From the NCBI GenBank assembly GCA_959604355.1, contig CAUHAO010000001.1, positions 124,001 to 188,000 on the forward strand: DNA of 64,000 nt, read 5' to 3'. This document shows, in pieces, positions 1 through 8,938 of this stretch; positions within the stretch are counted from its first letter, which is position 1, and each line of letters starts with the position of its first letter. Position numbers and translations under genes: made by a program. The DNA comes from an uncultured Eubacteriales bacterium. Its GTDB lineage: Bacteria > Bacillota > Clostridia > Oscillospirales > UBA644. Under the pieces are notes generated by a model. The model did not search any database. It saw only the letters and a program-made list of their open reading frames with translations, and was not told the DNA's origin.

Positions 1-333
1 GGCGTCTGGGAAATCACCGACAGCCCCGACGGAACGACGATGGCTTTTCTCACGATGTCTATGGCCGAAATATTCCAAGCATTCAACATGAGAAGCCGCA
101 GAGACTCCGTATTCACTATCCGCAAGCAGAACTTGTGGCTTTGGGGCTCCGCGGCGGCAGCGCTCATACTCACGACCGCCGTTATCTATGTTCCCTTCCT
201 GCGCAATCTTTTCTCGTTTGAGCATATCTCCTTTGTCGAATACTTGGTGGCTCTCGGTCTTGCGTTCCTCATCATTCCGTTTGTAGAGATCGTCAAGTTC
301 TTCCAGAGAAGTTTCGGAAAGCACAGACAGTAA
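1..333 (+). CDS. Cation-transporting P-type ATPase, C-terminal fragment (5' end outside window)
   Basis: Only the last 110 codons are present; the frame is open from base 1. The segment GTTMAFLTMSMAEIFQAFNM matches the C-terminal transmembrane module of P2-type ATPases (PF00689 family), where TMAF and the SRR following the helix are typical of Ca2+-transporting PMCA/SERCA-like pumps. At least two further hydrophobic helices follow (residues about 48-65 and 75-92) before a short basic tail. The phosphorylation and nucleotide domains lie upstream, so substrate cannot be read directly; calcium export is an inference from family resemblance. The gene ends in a shared hairpin terminator facing the convergent zinc-ribbon gene. 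Confidence 0.85.
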   Translation, partial: GVWEITDSPDGTTMAFLTMSMAEIFQAFNMRSRRDSVFTIRKQNLWLWGSAAAALILTTAVIYVPFLRNLFSFEHISFVEYLVALGLAFLIIPFVEIVKFFQRSFGKHRQ

Positions 334-348
334 AAAACGTAAAAGCAT

Positions 349-377
349 ACAGCCCGGAATAATCCGGGCTGTTTTTA
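349..377. terminator. Hairpin terminator between convergent genes
   Basis: AGCCCGGA pairs with TCCGGGCT (extended by AC/GT) around a 4-base loop, followed by TTTTTATT on the + strand. It sits between the ATPase end and the opposing zinc-ribbon gene and could serve both. Confidence 0.75.
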
Positions 378-407
378 TTCGGTATTTATTTGTTTTCTTC
401 AGCACAG

Positions 408-1142
408 TTATTCCTCAACAGCAAGCGAATATGTGCCTTTTATGCGGAGCTTGCGTACTCCGTCGCTGTCGCGGGCTATGGATATGCTTTCGAGCTTCAG
501 GTTTTCGCCTACATACGATTCAAGAGCGTCGTTAAGTGTTTTTGAAAGAAATTCGTCAGCGTCGAGAGATGAGAGCAGAGAGTCCTCTATCTGAACGTCC
601 GAAACCTTCAGGGATTTTACCGAGATTATGATTTCTTTCGTATCGGAGTCTATGTCCAACGTCGCGTCGAGGCGCAAGGAAGACGTCTGAGGCAGAAACA
701 CGAGCAGAATAGGCGGAAGATTACCTCCTGTGAGCTGCTGTATTCCTTCCTTGCTCATAGAACCTGAAAGAATGATGTCTTTTTCACCCTCGCCGAAAGC
801 GAATTTAAGGTCGTTGAGAGGTTTGAGAGAGTCGCTGTTTGAGCGGATGAAATCGTTTATCTGCTCCTCGGAAAAGCTTACATTCAAAGGTATGCTTGTC
901 ACAGAGCGTATTTTATTGGCAAGAGTCTGCATGAAATCGAGAGGTTCGGGAATTTTGGCTGTTCCTTTCACCCCGAGACCTATGCCGAGGACTAACGCCG
1001 CAACAACAAGAAGTGTCGCAGTGAAGACGGCAACGGTGCGCCCGAGTATTCTTCCCACCTTTGCTTTTCCGAACGCTTTTCCGCAGGTTGGGCAGTATTT
1101 CATACCATCGGGAAATTCAGTCCCGCAATTTCTACATTTCAT
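408..1142 (-). CDS. Zinc-ribbon membrane protein of unknown function
   Basis: A 244-residue protein with a zinc ribbon at the very N-terminus (CRNC at 3-6 and CPTC at 17-20), then one strongly hydrophobic segment at about 34-60, then a roughly 180-residue soluble domain. This zinc-ribbon/single-TM layout is common in Clostridia proteins annotated only as zinc-ribbon domain-containing. The extracytoplasmic part is rich in beta-like stretches with repeated Leu/Ile-Ser patterns and may be a lipid-binding or YpmS-like fold, but I cannot assign it. The start is supported by GGAGG 8 bases upstream of the ATG. It stands alone, divergent from yicC. Confidence 0.7.
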   Translation of the reverse strand: MKCRNCGTEFPDGMKYCPTCGKAFGKAKVGRILGRTVAVFTATLLVVAALVLGIGLGVKGTAKIPEPLDFMQTLANKIRSVTSIPLNVSFSEEQINDFIRSNSDSLKPLNDLKFAFGEGEKDIILSGSMSKEGIQQLTGGNLPPILLVFLPQTSSLRLDATLDIDSDTKEIIISVKSLKVSDVQIEDSLLSSLDADEFLSKTLNDALESYVGENLKLESISIARDSDGVRKLRIKGTYSLAVEE

Positions 1143-1272
1143 ATTTATACCTCCGATATATTTCTTGTCCTATGATTAAAGTATATGGTGTCTGAGGTGA
1201 AAAATATTCCTCTTTTTGCTAAAAAATAAATGATATTTTTCTTAATTTTGGATGACGCCGCCGCACCAAGCC

Positions 1273-1301
1273 TTGACAAACGAATAAAAAAGAGTTATTA
1301 T
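1273..1301 (+). promoter_or_regulatory. Sigma-A promoter for the yicC operon
   Basis: TTGACA, 17-base spacer, TATTAT; about 115 bases upstream of the yicC start. Probably drives the long housekeeping operon. Confidence 0.75.
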
Positions 1302-1415
1302 ATAAAATATATAATGGCTAATTATATCTATAAACAAAAACAACGAAGATATAATGAGCGTATGCGCGGCGACAGAGAAGAAAAACGTTGCGGCGCCCCG
1401 GAAAGGTCGTAGAAT

Positions 1416-2297
1416 ATGATAAGAAGCATGACCGGCTACGGTCGAGCGAAAAAAGAGGTCGGCGGACGGATAATAACCGTCGAACTCAAGAGTGTGAATC
1501 ACAGATATTTTGAACTTAATGCGCGTATTCCGAGAGTTTATATGCAGCTCGAAGACATCATGCGCAGATATTTACAGCAGCGTATCGTCCGCGGAAAAGT
1601 GGACGTCAACGTCTGCATAGAGACCGCACCCGCGGCGGCATCGGGTGATATTACGGTTAACACGGTGCTGTTAGGACAGTATATTTCCGCGATCACCGAT
1701 GCTGCGGAAAAATTCGGACTCAAGAACGATCTTACCGCGTCCACGATATTGCGCCTGCCTGACGTGGTGACATCTTCCGACAGTGAGGAAGACACAGAAA
1801 AACTGTGGGACGATGTAAAGACCGTTGTAGATGAGGCTGTGGATATGTTCGTTGCGCGCCGAGAAGCGGAGGGAGCGAATCTTGCCGCGGATATAATATC
1901 AAAATGCGAGTATATAGAGCAGAACGTGGCAAAGATAGAGCAGAGAAGCGAAGAACTCACCGCCGAATATAAAAAACGTCTTGAAGACAAGATAAAGGAA
2001 CTTCTCGGTGACAGACAGGCGGACGAGCAGAGAGTTCTTACTGAAGTGGCGATAATGGCAGACAAACTCGCGGTAGACGAAGAGACGGTCCGTCTCGCCT
2101 CACATTGCAAGGCTATGCGTGAAATGCTTTCCTCAGGCGTTTCCAACGGCAAAAAGATGGACTTCATCGTTCAGGAGATGAACCGCGAGGTCAACACTAT
2201 CTCGTCCAAAATAGGCGACATAAATGTGACGCGCATTGCAATAGAACTCAAAAACTGCATCGAGAAGATCCGCGAGCAGATCCAGAACATAGAATAA
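1416..2297 (+). CDS. yicC: YicC family endoribonuclease
   Basis: A 293-residue protein starting MIRSMTGYGRA, the signature of the YicC family (YicC-like N-terminal domain about 1-155 and DUF1732 C-terminal domain about 208-293, ending EKIREQIQNIE). Family members have been described as RNA-cleaving or RNA-turnover proteins. The central region (about 150-210) is charged and probably helical or coiled-coil. GGAAAGG lies upstream of the ATG. The order yicC-remA-gmk-rpoZ-priA-def-fmt is the conserved Firmicute arrangement, which supports the assignment strongly. Confidence 0.93.
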   Translation: MIRSMTGYGRAKKEVGGRIITVELKSVNHRYFELNARIPRVYMQLEDIMRRYLQQRIVRGKVDVNVCIETAPAAASGDITVNTVLLGQYISAITDAAEKFGLKNDLTASTILRLPDVVTSSDSEEDTEKLWDDVKTVVDEAVDMFVARREAEGANLAADIISKCEYIEQNVAKIEQRSEELTAEYKKRLEDKIKELLGDRQADEQRVLTEVAIMADKLAVDEETVRLASHCKAMREMLSSGVSNGKKMDFIVQEMNREVNTISSKIGDINVTRIAIELKNCIEKIREQIQNIE

Positions 2298-2307
2298 GGT
2301 GACAGCG

Positions 2308-2577
2308 ATGAAAATGATAAACATAGGTTTCGGAAACCTCATCGCCTCTGCGAGAATCGTCACGGTCGTGACCCCCGAATCCGCGCCCGTCAAGCGAATA
2401 GTTTCGGACGCGAAGGAAAAGACGACGCTCATCGACTCGACCTGCGGCAGAAAGACGAAATCCGTCATCATTACCGACAGCGGTCATATAATTCTTTCCG
2501 CAGTCAGCCCCGAGACGATCGCGCTGAGAGTTAACGGTAAAGATTTGGATAACACCGATACGGAAGAGGGGGATTGA
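2308..2577 (+). CDS. remA: RemA/DUF370 family regulator
   Basis: An 89-residue protein with the invariant DUF370 pattern INIGFGNL, TPESAPVKRI, a CGRKTKSVII block and ILSAVSPETIALR. In Bacillus subtilis RemA is a DNA-binding activator of matrix and osmoprotection genes and forms ring-shaped oligomers. I chose the ATG at 2308 (preceded by AAGGTGACAG) over an in-frame GTG 9 bases upstream, because family members begin with a short M-K-x-I-N-I-G-F-G. It carries a slightly long acidic tail ending NTDTEEGD. It sits between yicC and gmk, its usual place. Confidence 0.92.
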   Translation: MKMINIGFGNLIASARIVTVVTPESAPVKRIVSDAKEKTTLIDSTCGRKTKSVIITDSGHIILSAVSPETIALRVNGKDLDNTDTEEGD

Positions 2578-2579
2578 AA

Positions 2580-3155
2580 GTGGCAAAAATATATATAGTA
2601 TCAGGCCCTTCGGGTTCCGGAAAAGGAACGATACTCGGTCTTGCGCAGAAGCAGCTCGGTGACGTTTTTGTTTCTGTATCGATGACAACCCGCGCTCCTC
2701 GTCCAGGAGAGATCGAGGGCGTAAACTATCATTACGTTACAAAAGAAGATTTTCGTCGCGAAATACTCAATGACGGCATGCTGGAATACGCGGAGTATTG
2801 CGGGGAATATTACGGGACGCCTTTCGCACCCGCGAAGCAGGCTCTCGAAGCGGGCAGGGACGTGATCCTTGAAATAGAGACCGAAGGTATGAAGAAGGTC
2901 AAACAGAAAGTCCCCGACGCCGTAACGATATTCATTGCGCCGCCGTCAATGGAGGTTCTCGAAAAACGTCTGAGAAGACGCGATCCGGGCGAGAAAAAGA
3001 TAGAGCAGCGTCTGGCGAAAGCGAGAGCTGAAGTCGAGCTTGCAAGTCAATATGACCATATAGTCGTCAACAACGAACTCTCGGACGCAGTCAACGATTT
3101 TGTTTCGATATTCCTTTCAGAGCGTGAAAAAGAATCCTTCAGCAGCATAGAATAA
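2580..3155 (+). CDS. gmk: Guanylate kinase
   Basis: Phosphorylates GMP to GDP with ATP. The 191-residue product has the P-loop GPSGSGKGT at residues 9-17, the GMP-binding TTRAPRPGE, the NYHYV block and RLRRRDP in the lid region, all diagnostic of Gmk. I chose GTG at 2580, which has AGAGGGGG about 7 bases upstream, over a TTG at 2574. The upstream stop of remA overlaps this region, so translation is likely coupled. Length and neighbours match the family. Confidence 0.95.
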   Translation: MAKIYIVSGPSGSGKGTILGLAQKQLGDVFVSVSMTTRAPRPGEIEGVNYHYVTKEDFRREILNDGMLEYAEYCGEYYGTPFAPAKQALEAGRDVILEIETEGMKKVKQKVPDAVTIFIAPPSMEVLEKRLRRRDPGEKKIEQRLAKARAEVELASQYDHIVVNNELSDAVNDFVSIFLSEREKESFSSIE

Positions 3156-3246
3156 ATTTGAACATCCGTATGTACGGCGCTGCCGACGTAGCGCGCGTGC
3201 CTTAAATATATTTTTTCATAACGTCGGAGAAACGGAGCTTTTTATC

Positions 3247-3447
3247 ATGTTGTACCCCGCAGTAAACGAACTTATCAAAGGCGAAAACAAATGCCGTTAT
3301 TCTCTTTGCATCGCAGTTGCAAAGCGCGCAAGACAGATCGCCGAAAAAGCGGAAGAAAACGGTATAAAACTTTCGGAAAAGCCGATAAAAACCGCGGTCA
3401 TGAGCTTTTCAAACGGAGAAGCACGCTTCTACGAGAAGCACGACTGA
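3247..3447 (+). CDS. rpoZ: RNA polymerase omega subunit
   Basis: A 66-residue protein between gmk and priA with the omega pattern MLYPAVNEL followed by RYSLCIAVAKRARQIAEKA, the conserved helix that clamps the beta-prime C-terminus. It promotes RNA polymerase assembly and stability. Clostridial omega proteins are this short. CGGAG lies upstream of the ATG. The roughly 90 bases before it hold no clear signal. Confidence 0.9.
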   Translation: MLYPAVNELIKGENKCRYSLCIAVAKRARQIAEKAEENGIKLSEKPIKTAVMSFSNGEARFYEKHD

Positions 3448-3451
3448 GTCG

Positions 3452-5728
3452 ATGCCGTCCCATCTGACAGTCGGCGTTGCCGTTGAGAACGTTCCGTATC
3501 AGGCGGATATCGCGTATACTTACGTCGTTCCCGAGGAGCTTGAAGGCAAAGCTTTTGAGGGTGCTGTATGCACCGTGCCTTTCGGCGCCGCAAACAGGCG
3601 CTCAAGGGCTGTCGTGTTGCAAGTGCAGAGATGCGACGACATATCCGGGCTGAAAAGCGTCGTGAAGTTCGCTCCTTCGGAGAGTTACTCCGGTTTTCTC
3701 GGCGCGGACACGATGACGCTTGTCAGATATCTGAAAGAAAAAACTTTCTGCACTTATTTTGAAGCTTTCCGTACCGTTATGCCGACGGGAAGTCTGACGA
3801 TGACGAAAAATCTCGTCCTCACCGAAAAAACGGTGAAAAGTGAAGATTGTGCCTCCGTCGCGGAACTGCTTGCAAAAGCCGATGATCCGAAAGCGTCCGA
3901 AAGAACGGTGCGCCGTGCGGATATCGTGAGATTTTTGCTGCAGCACGGAGAGACATCCGTCAAAACGCTTGCAAACGAACTCGGCGCGACGCTTGCGGTA
4001 CTGAGAACGATGCAGAAGGACGGGCTTGTGACAATTCGCGACGCGGTCGTGCACCGCGACCCGCTCAAAGGCCTTGAGGCGGAAACGTCGCCGGCGCAGG
4101 TGGTGCTCAATGCAGAGCAGCAGAAGGCGTATGACGAAATGCACGCCATGCTCGGCAGCGGAAAGACACACTTGCTTTACGGTGTCACGGGCAGCGGAAA
4201 GACGCTTGTTTATATCAGGCTTATTGACGACGTGCTTGCGCAGGGAAAACAGGCTATACTTCTTATTCCCGAAATATCGCTCACTTTTCAGATTGTGCGC
4301 AGGCTTTATACCCGCTACGGAGAAAAACTCGCGATTCTTCACAGCGCCCTTTCCGACGGCGAAAGATGCGACACGTCAAAACAGATCGCGTCGGGTAAAA
4401 AATCCGTCGTTGTCGGTACGCGATCCGCGGTATTCGCTCCCGTGCTGGATCTGGGAATAATAATCATCGACGAGGAGCAGGAACATACATACAAATCTGA
4501 AATGTCGCCGCGATACCATGCAAGGGATATTGCCGCGTACATAGCCTCACGCCGCAATGCCTTGCTCGTGCTCGCATCTGCGACCCCGTCCTTTGAGACG
4601 TATTGGCGCGCCGAAAACGGTATGATAACGCGCTCGGTGCTTTCACAGAGATTCAATTCTCAGCCTTTGCCCCGTATACTTGTCGCGGATATGCACTCCG
4701 AAATGATGTCGGGCAGCCGCGGCACGATAAGCGAAATGCTCCGCAAAGAGATATTCGCAAATCTTCAGCGAGGCGAGCAAAGCATACTTTTCATCAACCG
4801 CAGGGGATATAACACCGTCATTTCGTGCATTGAATGCGGCGAAACGGAGCGATGCCCCTACTGCGGAATAACGATGACATATCATAAAAACACGGACAGA
4901 CTCGTGTGTCACTATTGCGGACATACAAAACCTGTACCCGAAAACTGCGCCTCCTGCGGAAGCAAAAATATCCGCTTTTCGGGCGCGGGAACACAAAAAA
5001 TACAGCAGGAGTTGCAAACGCTTTTTCCCGATGCGCGCATATTGCGCATGGACGCGGACACCGTGACGGGCAAAAATGACCGCGACGACATACTCATGCA
5101 GGTGCGCGACAACAAGTGTGACATCCTGCTCGGCACACAGATGATAACAAAAGGTCTGGATTTCCCGAATGTTACGCTCGTCGGTGTGCTTTCGGCGGAT
5201 ATGTCGCTGTATTCATCGGATTTCCGCTCTTATGAAAAGACGTTTTCGGTCATAACACAGGTTGTCGGACGTGCGGGCCGCGCCGAAAAAAGCGGACGCG
5301 CCGTCATTCAGACGTTTTCGCCGTCGCACAGAGTGCTTAGGTATGCGTTCGGGCAGGATTACGAGGGTTTTTACGAAAGCGAGATATCTTTCCGCAGAAC
5401 GATGCTTTATCCGCCGTACTGTGACATGTGTCAGATAGTTTTTATCGCTCCGACGCTCGAACGGTCCTTCGAGGCGGCGAATATGTTCGTGGATATGCTG
5501 CGCGACGCGGTGCAGGGACGCAAGGATATGCCGTTAAGGGTGATAAATCCTAAATCGACGAGCGTGCCCATGGTCGACGGGCAATACAGAGTGAGGATAC
5601 TCATAAAATGTCGCGATACGCACGCTCAGAGAGCGCTTCTTTCCGACCTGTATATAAGATTTATCAAAAACAAGCAAAATAAAGACGTCCGCACGGGAAT
5701 CGACATGAATCCGGCGGTAATATATTGA
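3452..5728 (+). CDS. priA: Primosomal protein N' (replication restart helicase)
   Basis: A 758-residue SF2 helicase that recognises stalled forks and reloads the replicative helicase. Visible parts: N-terminal 3' DNA-binding domain (1-110), winged-helix region, Walker A GVTGSGKT at about 244-251, motif II at 340-343 reading DEEQ, the RYHARD block, a four-pair cysteine zinc module at about 459-505 (CIEC, CPYC, CHYC, CASC), LLGTQMITKGLDFPNV, and motif VI VGRAGRAEK. The common motif II in PriA is DEEH; here it is DEEQ followed by EHTYKSE. Everything else looks intact, so the enzyme is probably active. It starts 5 bases after rpoZ. Confidence 0.95.
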   Translation: MPSHLTVGVAVENVPYQADIAYTYVVPEELEGKAFEGAVCTVPFGAANRRSRAVVLQVQRCDDISGLKSVVKFAPSESYSGFLGADTMTLVRYLKEKTFCTYFEAFRTVMPTGSLTMTKNLVLTEKTVKSEDCASVAELLAKADDPKASERTVRRADIVRFLLQHGETSVKTLANELGATLAVLRTMQKDGLVTIRDAVVHRDPLKGLEAETSPAQVVLNAEQQKAYDEMHAMLGSGKTHLLYGVTGSGKTLVYIRLIDDVLAQGKQAILLIPEISLTFQIVRRLYTRYGEKLAILHSALSDGERCDTSKQIASGKKSVVVGTRSAVFAPVLDLGIIIIDEEQEHTYKSEMSPRYHARDIAAYIASRRNALLVLASATPSFETYWRAENGMITRSVLSQRFNSQPLPRILVADMHSEMMSGSRGTISEMLRKEIFANLQRGEQSILFINRRGYNTVISCIECGETERCPYCGITMTYHKNTDRLVCHYCGHTKPVPENCASCGSKNIRFSGAGTQKIQQELQTLFPDARILRMDADTVTGKNDRDDILMQVRDNKCDILLGTQMITKGLDFPNVTLVGVLSADMSLYSSDFRSYEKTFSVITQVVGRAGRAEKSGRAVIQTFSPSHRVLRYAFGQDYEGFYESEISFRRTMLYPPYCDMCQIVFIAPTLERSFEAANMFVDMLRDAVQGRKDMPLRVINPKSTSVPMVDGQYRVRILIKCRDTHAQRALLSDLYIRFIKNKQNKDVRTGIDMNPAVIY

Positions 5729-5746
5729 AGTAAAGGAAGCATAATA

Positions 5747-6205
5747 ATGGCTGTAAGAGAAATAGTAAAAGAGGGTTGCGACTGCTTGCAGAAAACCTGT
5801 CGCCCCGTCACGGATTTCGATGAGCGTCTTCAGACCCTCGTAGCGGATATGAAGGACACGCTCAAAAAAGCCGAAGGGCTCGGTCTTGCGGGTCCGCAGG
5901 TAGGAGTGCTTCGCCGCCTTTTCGTGTTTGTTGACGATGACGAGCAGATGAAGACCGTCGTTAATCCCGTTTTAAGCGAAATGACGGGAGAGCAGGAAGC
6001 GACCGAGGGTTGTCTTTCCGTTCCCGGTGTGTGGGGCAAGACGAAGCGTCCGGCTCATGTTACCGTCGAAGGCTTTGACGAATACGGAAAACCCGTGAAA
6101 TACTCCCGTGAGGGGATAACCGCCGTATGCTTCTGCCATGAAACGGATCACCTTGACGGGAAACTTTTCCGCACGCACGTTTTTGAATACGTCGAAAGGG
6201 ATTGA
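5747..6205 (+). CDS. def: Peptide deformylase
   Basis: Removes formyl groups from nascent proteins using a metal ion (usually Fe2+). The 152-residue protein carries all three motifs: GLGLAGPQVG at 44-53 (motif 1), EGCLS at 87-91 (motif 2, metal-binding Cys) and HETDH at 131-135 (motif 3, two metal His and catalytic Glu). Motif 1 is usually GxGLAAxQ; AGPQ here is a common clostridial variant. AAGGAAG precedes the ATG. It is followed directly by fmt, the enzyme that adds the formyl group to initiator tRNA. Confidence 0.95.
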   Translation: MAVREIVKEGCDCLQKTCRPVTDFDERLQTLVADMKDTLKKAEGLGLAGPQVGVLRRLFVFVDDDEQMKTVVNPVLSEMTGEQEATEGCLSVPGVWGKTKRPAHVTVEGFDEYGKPVKYSREGITAVCFCHETDHLDGKLFRTHVFEYVERD

Positions 6206-6211
6206 CGCACA

Positions 6212-7153
6212 ATGAAGATAATGTTCATGGGAACGTCCGATTTCGCCGTGGAAGCGCTGAGGGCGCTCCATACGGAGACCGAAAACGGCGCGCCCGTTCA
6301 CGATATATGCGCCGTCGTTTCCCAGCCCGACAGACCGAAGGGCAGAGGGTACAAACTAACGCCTACCCCTGTCAAGCAATATGCCCTTGACGCGTCGCTT
6401 GATGTTTATACGCCCGAGACGCTCAGGGATAACGCATTTCTCCCGCTGCTGGAACAGAAACGTCCCGACTGCATCGTTGTTGCGTCTTACGGCAAGATTT
6501 TGCCGCAGTATGTGATTGATTGGCCGAAGTTCGGATGCGTCAACGTTCACGCGTCACTTTTGCCCGAATACAGAGGCGCCGCGCCGATAAACGCCGCGAT
6601 AATAGACGGCAGGACCGAAACGGGTGTCACTACGATGCTCATGGACGCGGGACTCGATACCGGTGATATGCTGCTCAAGTGTAAAGTTGATATACTTGAC
6701 GAGGACGACGCAGGCACACTTCATGACAAGCTTGCGGCGGTGGGAGGCAAACTCGTTGTTGAAACGCTCAAAGGCCTTGAAAACGGCGCGATTGTGCCGA
6801 AAAAACAGGTGGGAGAGTCTTCATATGCGCACATGATAGACGCGGACATGCGTCATATCGACTTTTCCGGAACCGCATGTAAAGTGAGAAACCTTGTCAG
6901 AGGATTAAGTCCAGTTCCCGCCGCGACCGCGACGGCGCAGCTTGCAGACGGACGCACTATCGGGCTGAAAATATTTTCCGTTGCTCTCTGTGACGGCAAA
7001 AATGCTCCCTGCGGCACGGTCACTGACGCAAAAGGGCTCGTCGTGGCTTGCGGTGAGGGCTCGGTAAAGATACTTTCGCTTCGACCCGACGGGAAAAAAG
7101 TGATGTCGGGCGAAGATTTTGCAAGAGGTTACAGCGTCTGCAAAATCCTGTAA
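6212..7153 (+). CDS. fmt: Methionyl-tRNA formyltransferase
   Basis: Transfers formyl from 10-formyl-tetrahydrofolate to Met-tRNAi. The 313-residue length is typical. Motifs: MGTSDFAVEAL at the start, QPDRPKGRG, the catalytic block VNVHASLLPEYRGAAPI containing the Asn-His pair, and MDAGLDTGDML with the catalytic Asp. The C-terminal OB-like domain follows residue 210. It lies 6 bases downstream of def with an AAAGGG-type site inside the def end. Confidence 0.95.
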   Translation: MKIMFMGTSDFAVEALRALHTETENGAPVHDICAVVSQPDRPKGRGYKLTPTPVKQYALDASLDVYTPETLRDNAFLPLLEQKRPDCIVVASYGKILPQYVIDWPKFGCVNVHASLLPEYRGAAPINAAIIDGRTETGVTTMLMDAGLDTGDMLLKCKVDILDEDDAGTLHDKLAAVGGKLVVETLKGLENGAIVPKKQVGESSYAHMIDADMRHIDFSGTACKVRNLVRGLSPVPAATATAQLADGRTIGLKIFSVALCDGKNAPCGTVTDAKGLVVACGEGSVKILSLRPDGKKVMSGEDFARGYSVCKIL

Positions 7154-7174
7154 TAGTTTTACGGAGGGATCATT

Positions 7175-7858
7175 ATGGATATATGGTATATCGTTCTTGT
7201 TTTACCCGCGATAATTCTTTCGCTCGTTGCGCAGTCGTCGGTGCATTCGACGTATAAAAAATATGCTCAGATCGCATCGCGCAAAGGCATAACCGGCGCG
7301 CAGGCGGCGCTCAATGTGCTGAGAAGCAACGGCATAAACGACGTTTCCATCGTTCCCATAAGCGGCTCGCTGACAGATAATTTCAATCCAAAAACCAAGC
7401 AGATAAGCCTTTCCGAAGGGGTTTATGCTTCGTCATCCGTCGCGGCACTCGGTATCGCGTGTCACGAGGCGGGTCACGCGGTGCAGCACGCGACAGGATA
7501 TTCTCCGATAAAATGGAGGACTGCTGTTCTGGGTGCTGCGAATATAGGCTCGACGCTTTCGATGCCTCTTATAATCTTAGGATTTATTCTGAGCTCTATG
7601 CTTTTTGTTGAAATAGGCATAATCCTTTTCGGTTTTGTCGTTGTGTTTCATCTTGTCACTCTGCCCGTGGAGTTTAACGCGTCGCGCCGCGCCGTAAAAG
7701 CGCTTGAAAGCGGCGGTATGCTTTCGTCGGACGAATTGGACGGGACAAAAAAAGTACTCAGGGCCGCCGCGATGACGTATGTCGCATCGTTTGCCGTGTC
7801 TCTTGCGCAATTCCTCAGATTTATCCTCATTTTTTCATCCGGCAGAAGGAGAAAATAA
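7175..7858 (+). CDS. Membrane zinc metalloprotease, YugP family
   Basis: A 227-residue membrane protein of the neutral zinc metallopeptidase family (PF04298, B. subtilis YugP). One N-terminal helix is followed by a cytosolic-like domain with CHEAGHAVQHATGY, the HExxH zinc site, and then two or three C-terminal helices (about 122-165 and 205-222). Substrate unknown. CGGAGGG lies 6 bases upstream of the ATG. It sits between fmt and rlmN, a frequent clostridial order. Confidence 0.88.
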   Translation: MDIWYIVLVLPAIILSLVAQSSVHSTYKKYAQIASRKGITGAQAALNVLRSNGINDVSIVPISGSLTDNFNPKTKQISLSEGVYASSSVAALGIACHEAGHAVQHATGYSPIKWRTAVLGAANIGSTLSMPLIILGFILSSMLFVEIGIILFGFVVVFHLVTLPVEFNASRRAVKALESGGMLSSDELDGTKKVLRAAAMTYVASFAVSLAQFLRFILIFSSGRRRK

Positions 7859-8881
7859 ATGTTTTATCCGGCAGATATGACATTTGAAGAATTACAGGCT
7901 TTCGCCGTCGCGCAGGGGCTGCCGAAATACCGCGCGGGACAGATCGCGAAATGGCTCGCATCGGGAGTTTTCTCTTTTGACGGCATGACGGATCTTGCAA
8001 AGCCTCTCCGTGCGAAGCTCGCTGAGTGTGCCGAATTGCCTGTGCTCGAACCCGTAAAAAAACTCGTCGATCCCGACGGCACGGTCAAGTATCTTTTCAG
8101 ACTGCGTGACGGTGCGCTCATAGAGACGGTCGTCATGAAATATAAGCACGGCAACAGCGTCTGCATTTCCTCGCAGGTGGGCTGTCGTATGAACTGCGCT
8201 TTCTGCGCAAGTTCGTTAACAGGGCTGCAAAGATGCCTTTCCGCGGGCGAAATGCTCGCTCAGATAGAGTATGCGAATAAAGAATACGGCATTGATTCGG
8301 TCGTTGTCATGGGAATCGGTGAGCCAATGGACAACTTTGATAACCTCGTGTGCTTCCTTAAAAACCTTTCCGATCCGCGAATTTTCGGGTTGAGCCTGCG
8401 CCATTGCTCCGTCTCCACCTGTGGGATAGTTCCGAAGATAGACGAGCTCGCGCAGATGAAGCTGCAGCTCACTCTTTCAGTTTCGCTGCACGCGCCTGAC
8501 GACGTGACGCGCAATAAGATAATGCCCGTCAACCGTAAATGGAATGTCGTTACGCTCATTGCCGCGTGTCGCCGGTACATAGACATGACCGGACGGCGCA
8601 TATCGTTTGAATACACGCTCATAGACGGCATAAATTCCACCCCCGCGCACGCCGAAAAGCTCGCCGCGCTGCTCAAAGGAATGCTTTGCCATGTCAACCT
8701 CATACCCGTGAATTACGTCATGGAGCGCGGCATGCGCCCCGCATCACCCGAGGCCGTGAGAAAGTTCTACGATATCCTTTCCGCAAGAGGGATAACCGTC
8801 ACCGTGCGACGAACTCTGGGTGAAGAGATAAACGCCGCGTGCGGACAGCTCAGACACGTTTCATCAAAAGAAGAAAAATAG
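7859..8881 (+). CDS. rlmN: 23S rRNA (A2503-C2)/tRNA (A37-C2) methyltransferase RlmN
   Basis: A radical-SAM dual-specificity methylase. The 4Fe-4S motif CRMNCAFC is at Cys109, Cys113 and Cys116, preceded by SSQVGC and followed by the family block VVVMGIGEPMDNFDN and LSVSLHAPDD. The C-terminal RRTLGEEINAACGQL carries the mechanistic Cys. The ATG immediately follows the preceding TAA, so translation is probably coupled. 340 residues is normal for the family. Confidence 0.95.
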   Translation: MFYPADMTFEELQAFAVAQGLPKYRAGQIAKWLASGVFSFDGMTDLAKPLRAKLAECAELPVLEPVKKLVDPDGTVKYLFRLRDGALIETVVMKYKHGNSVCISSQVGCRMNCAFCASSLTGLQRCLSAGEMLAQIEYANKEYGIDSVVVMGIGEPMDNFDNLVCFLKNLSDPRIFGLSLRHCSVSTCGIVPKIDELAQMKLQLTLSVSLHAPDDVTRNKIMPVNRKWNVVTLIAACRRYIDMTGRRISFEYTLIDGINSTPAHAEKLAALLKGMLCHVNLIPVNYVMERGMRPASPEAVRKFYDILSARGITVTVRRTLGEEINAACGQLRHVSSKEEK

Positions 8882-8938
8882 ATTTCCGCATATCACATAA
8901 AGAGTCAACCGATACTCATTTGAAATGGAGGTGCGCCG

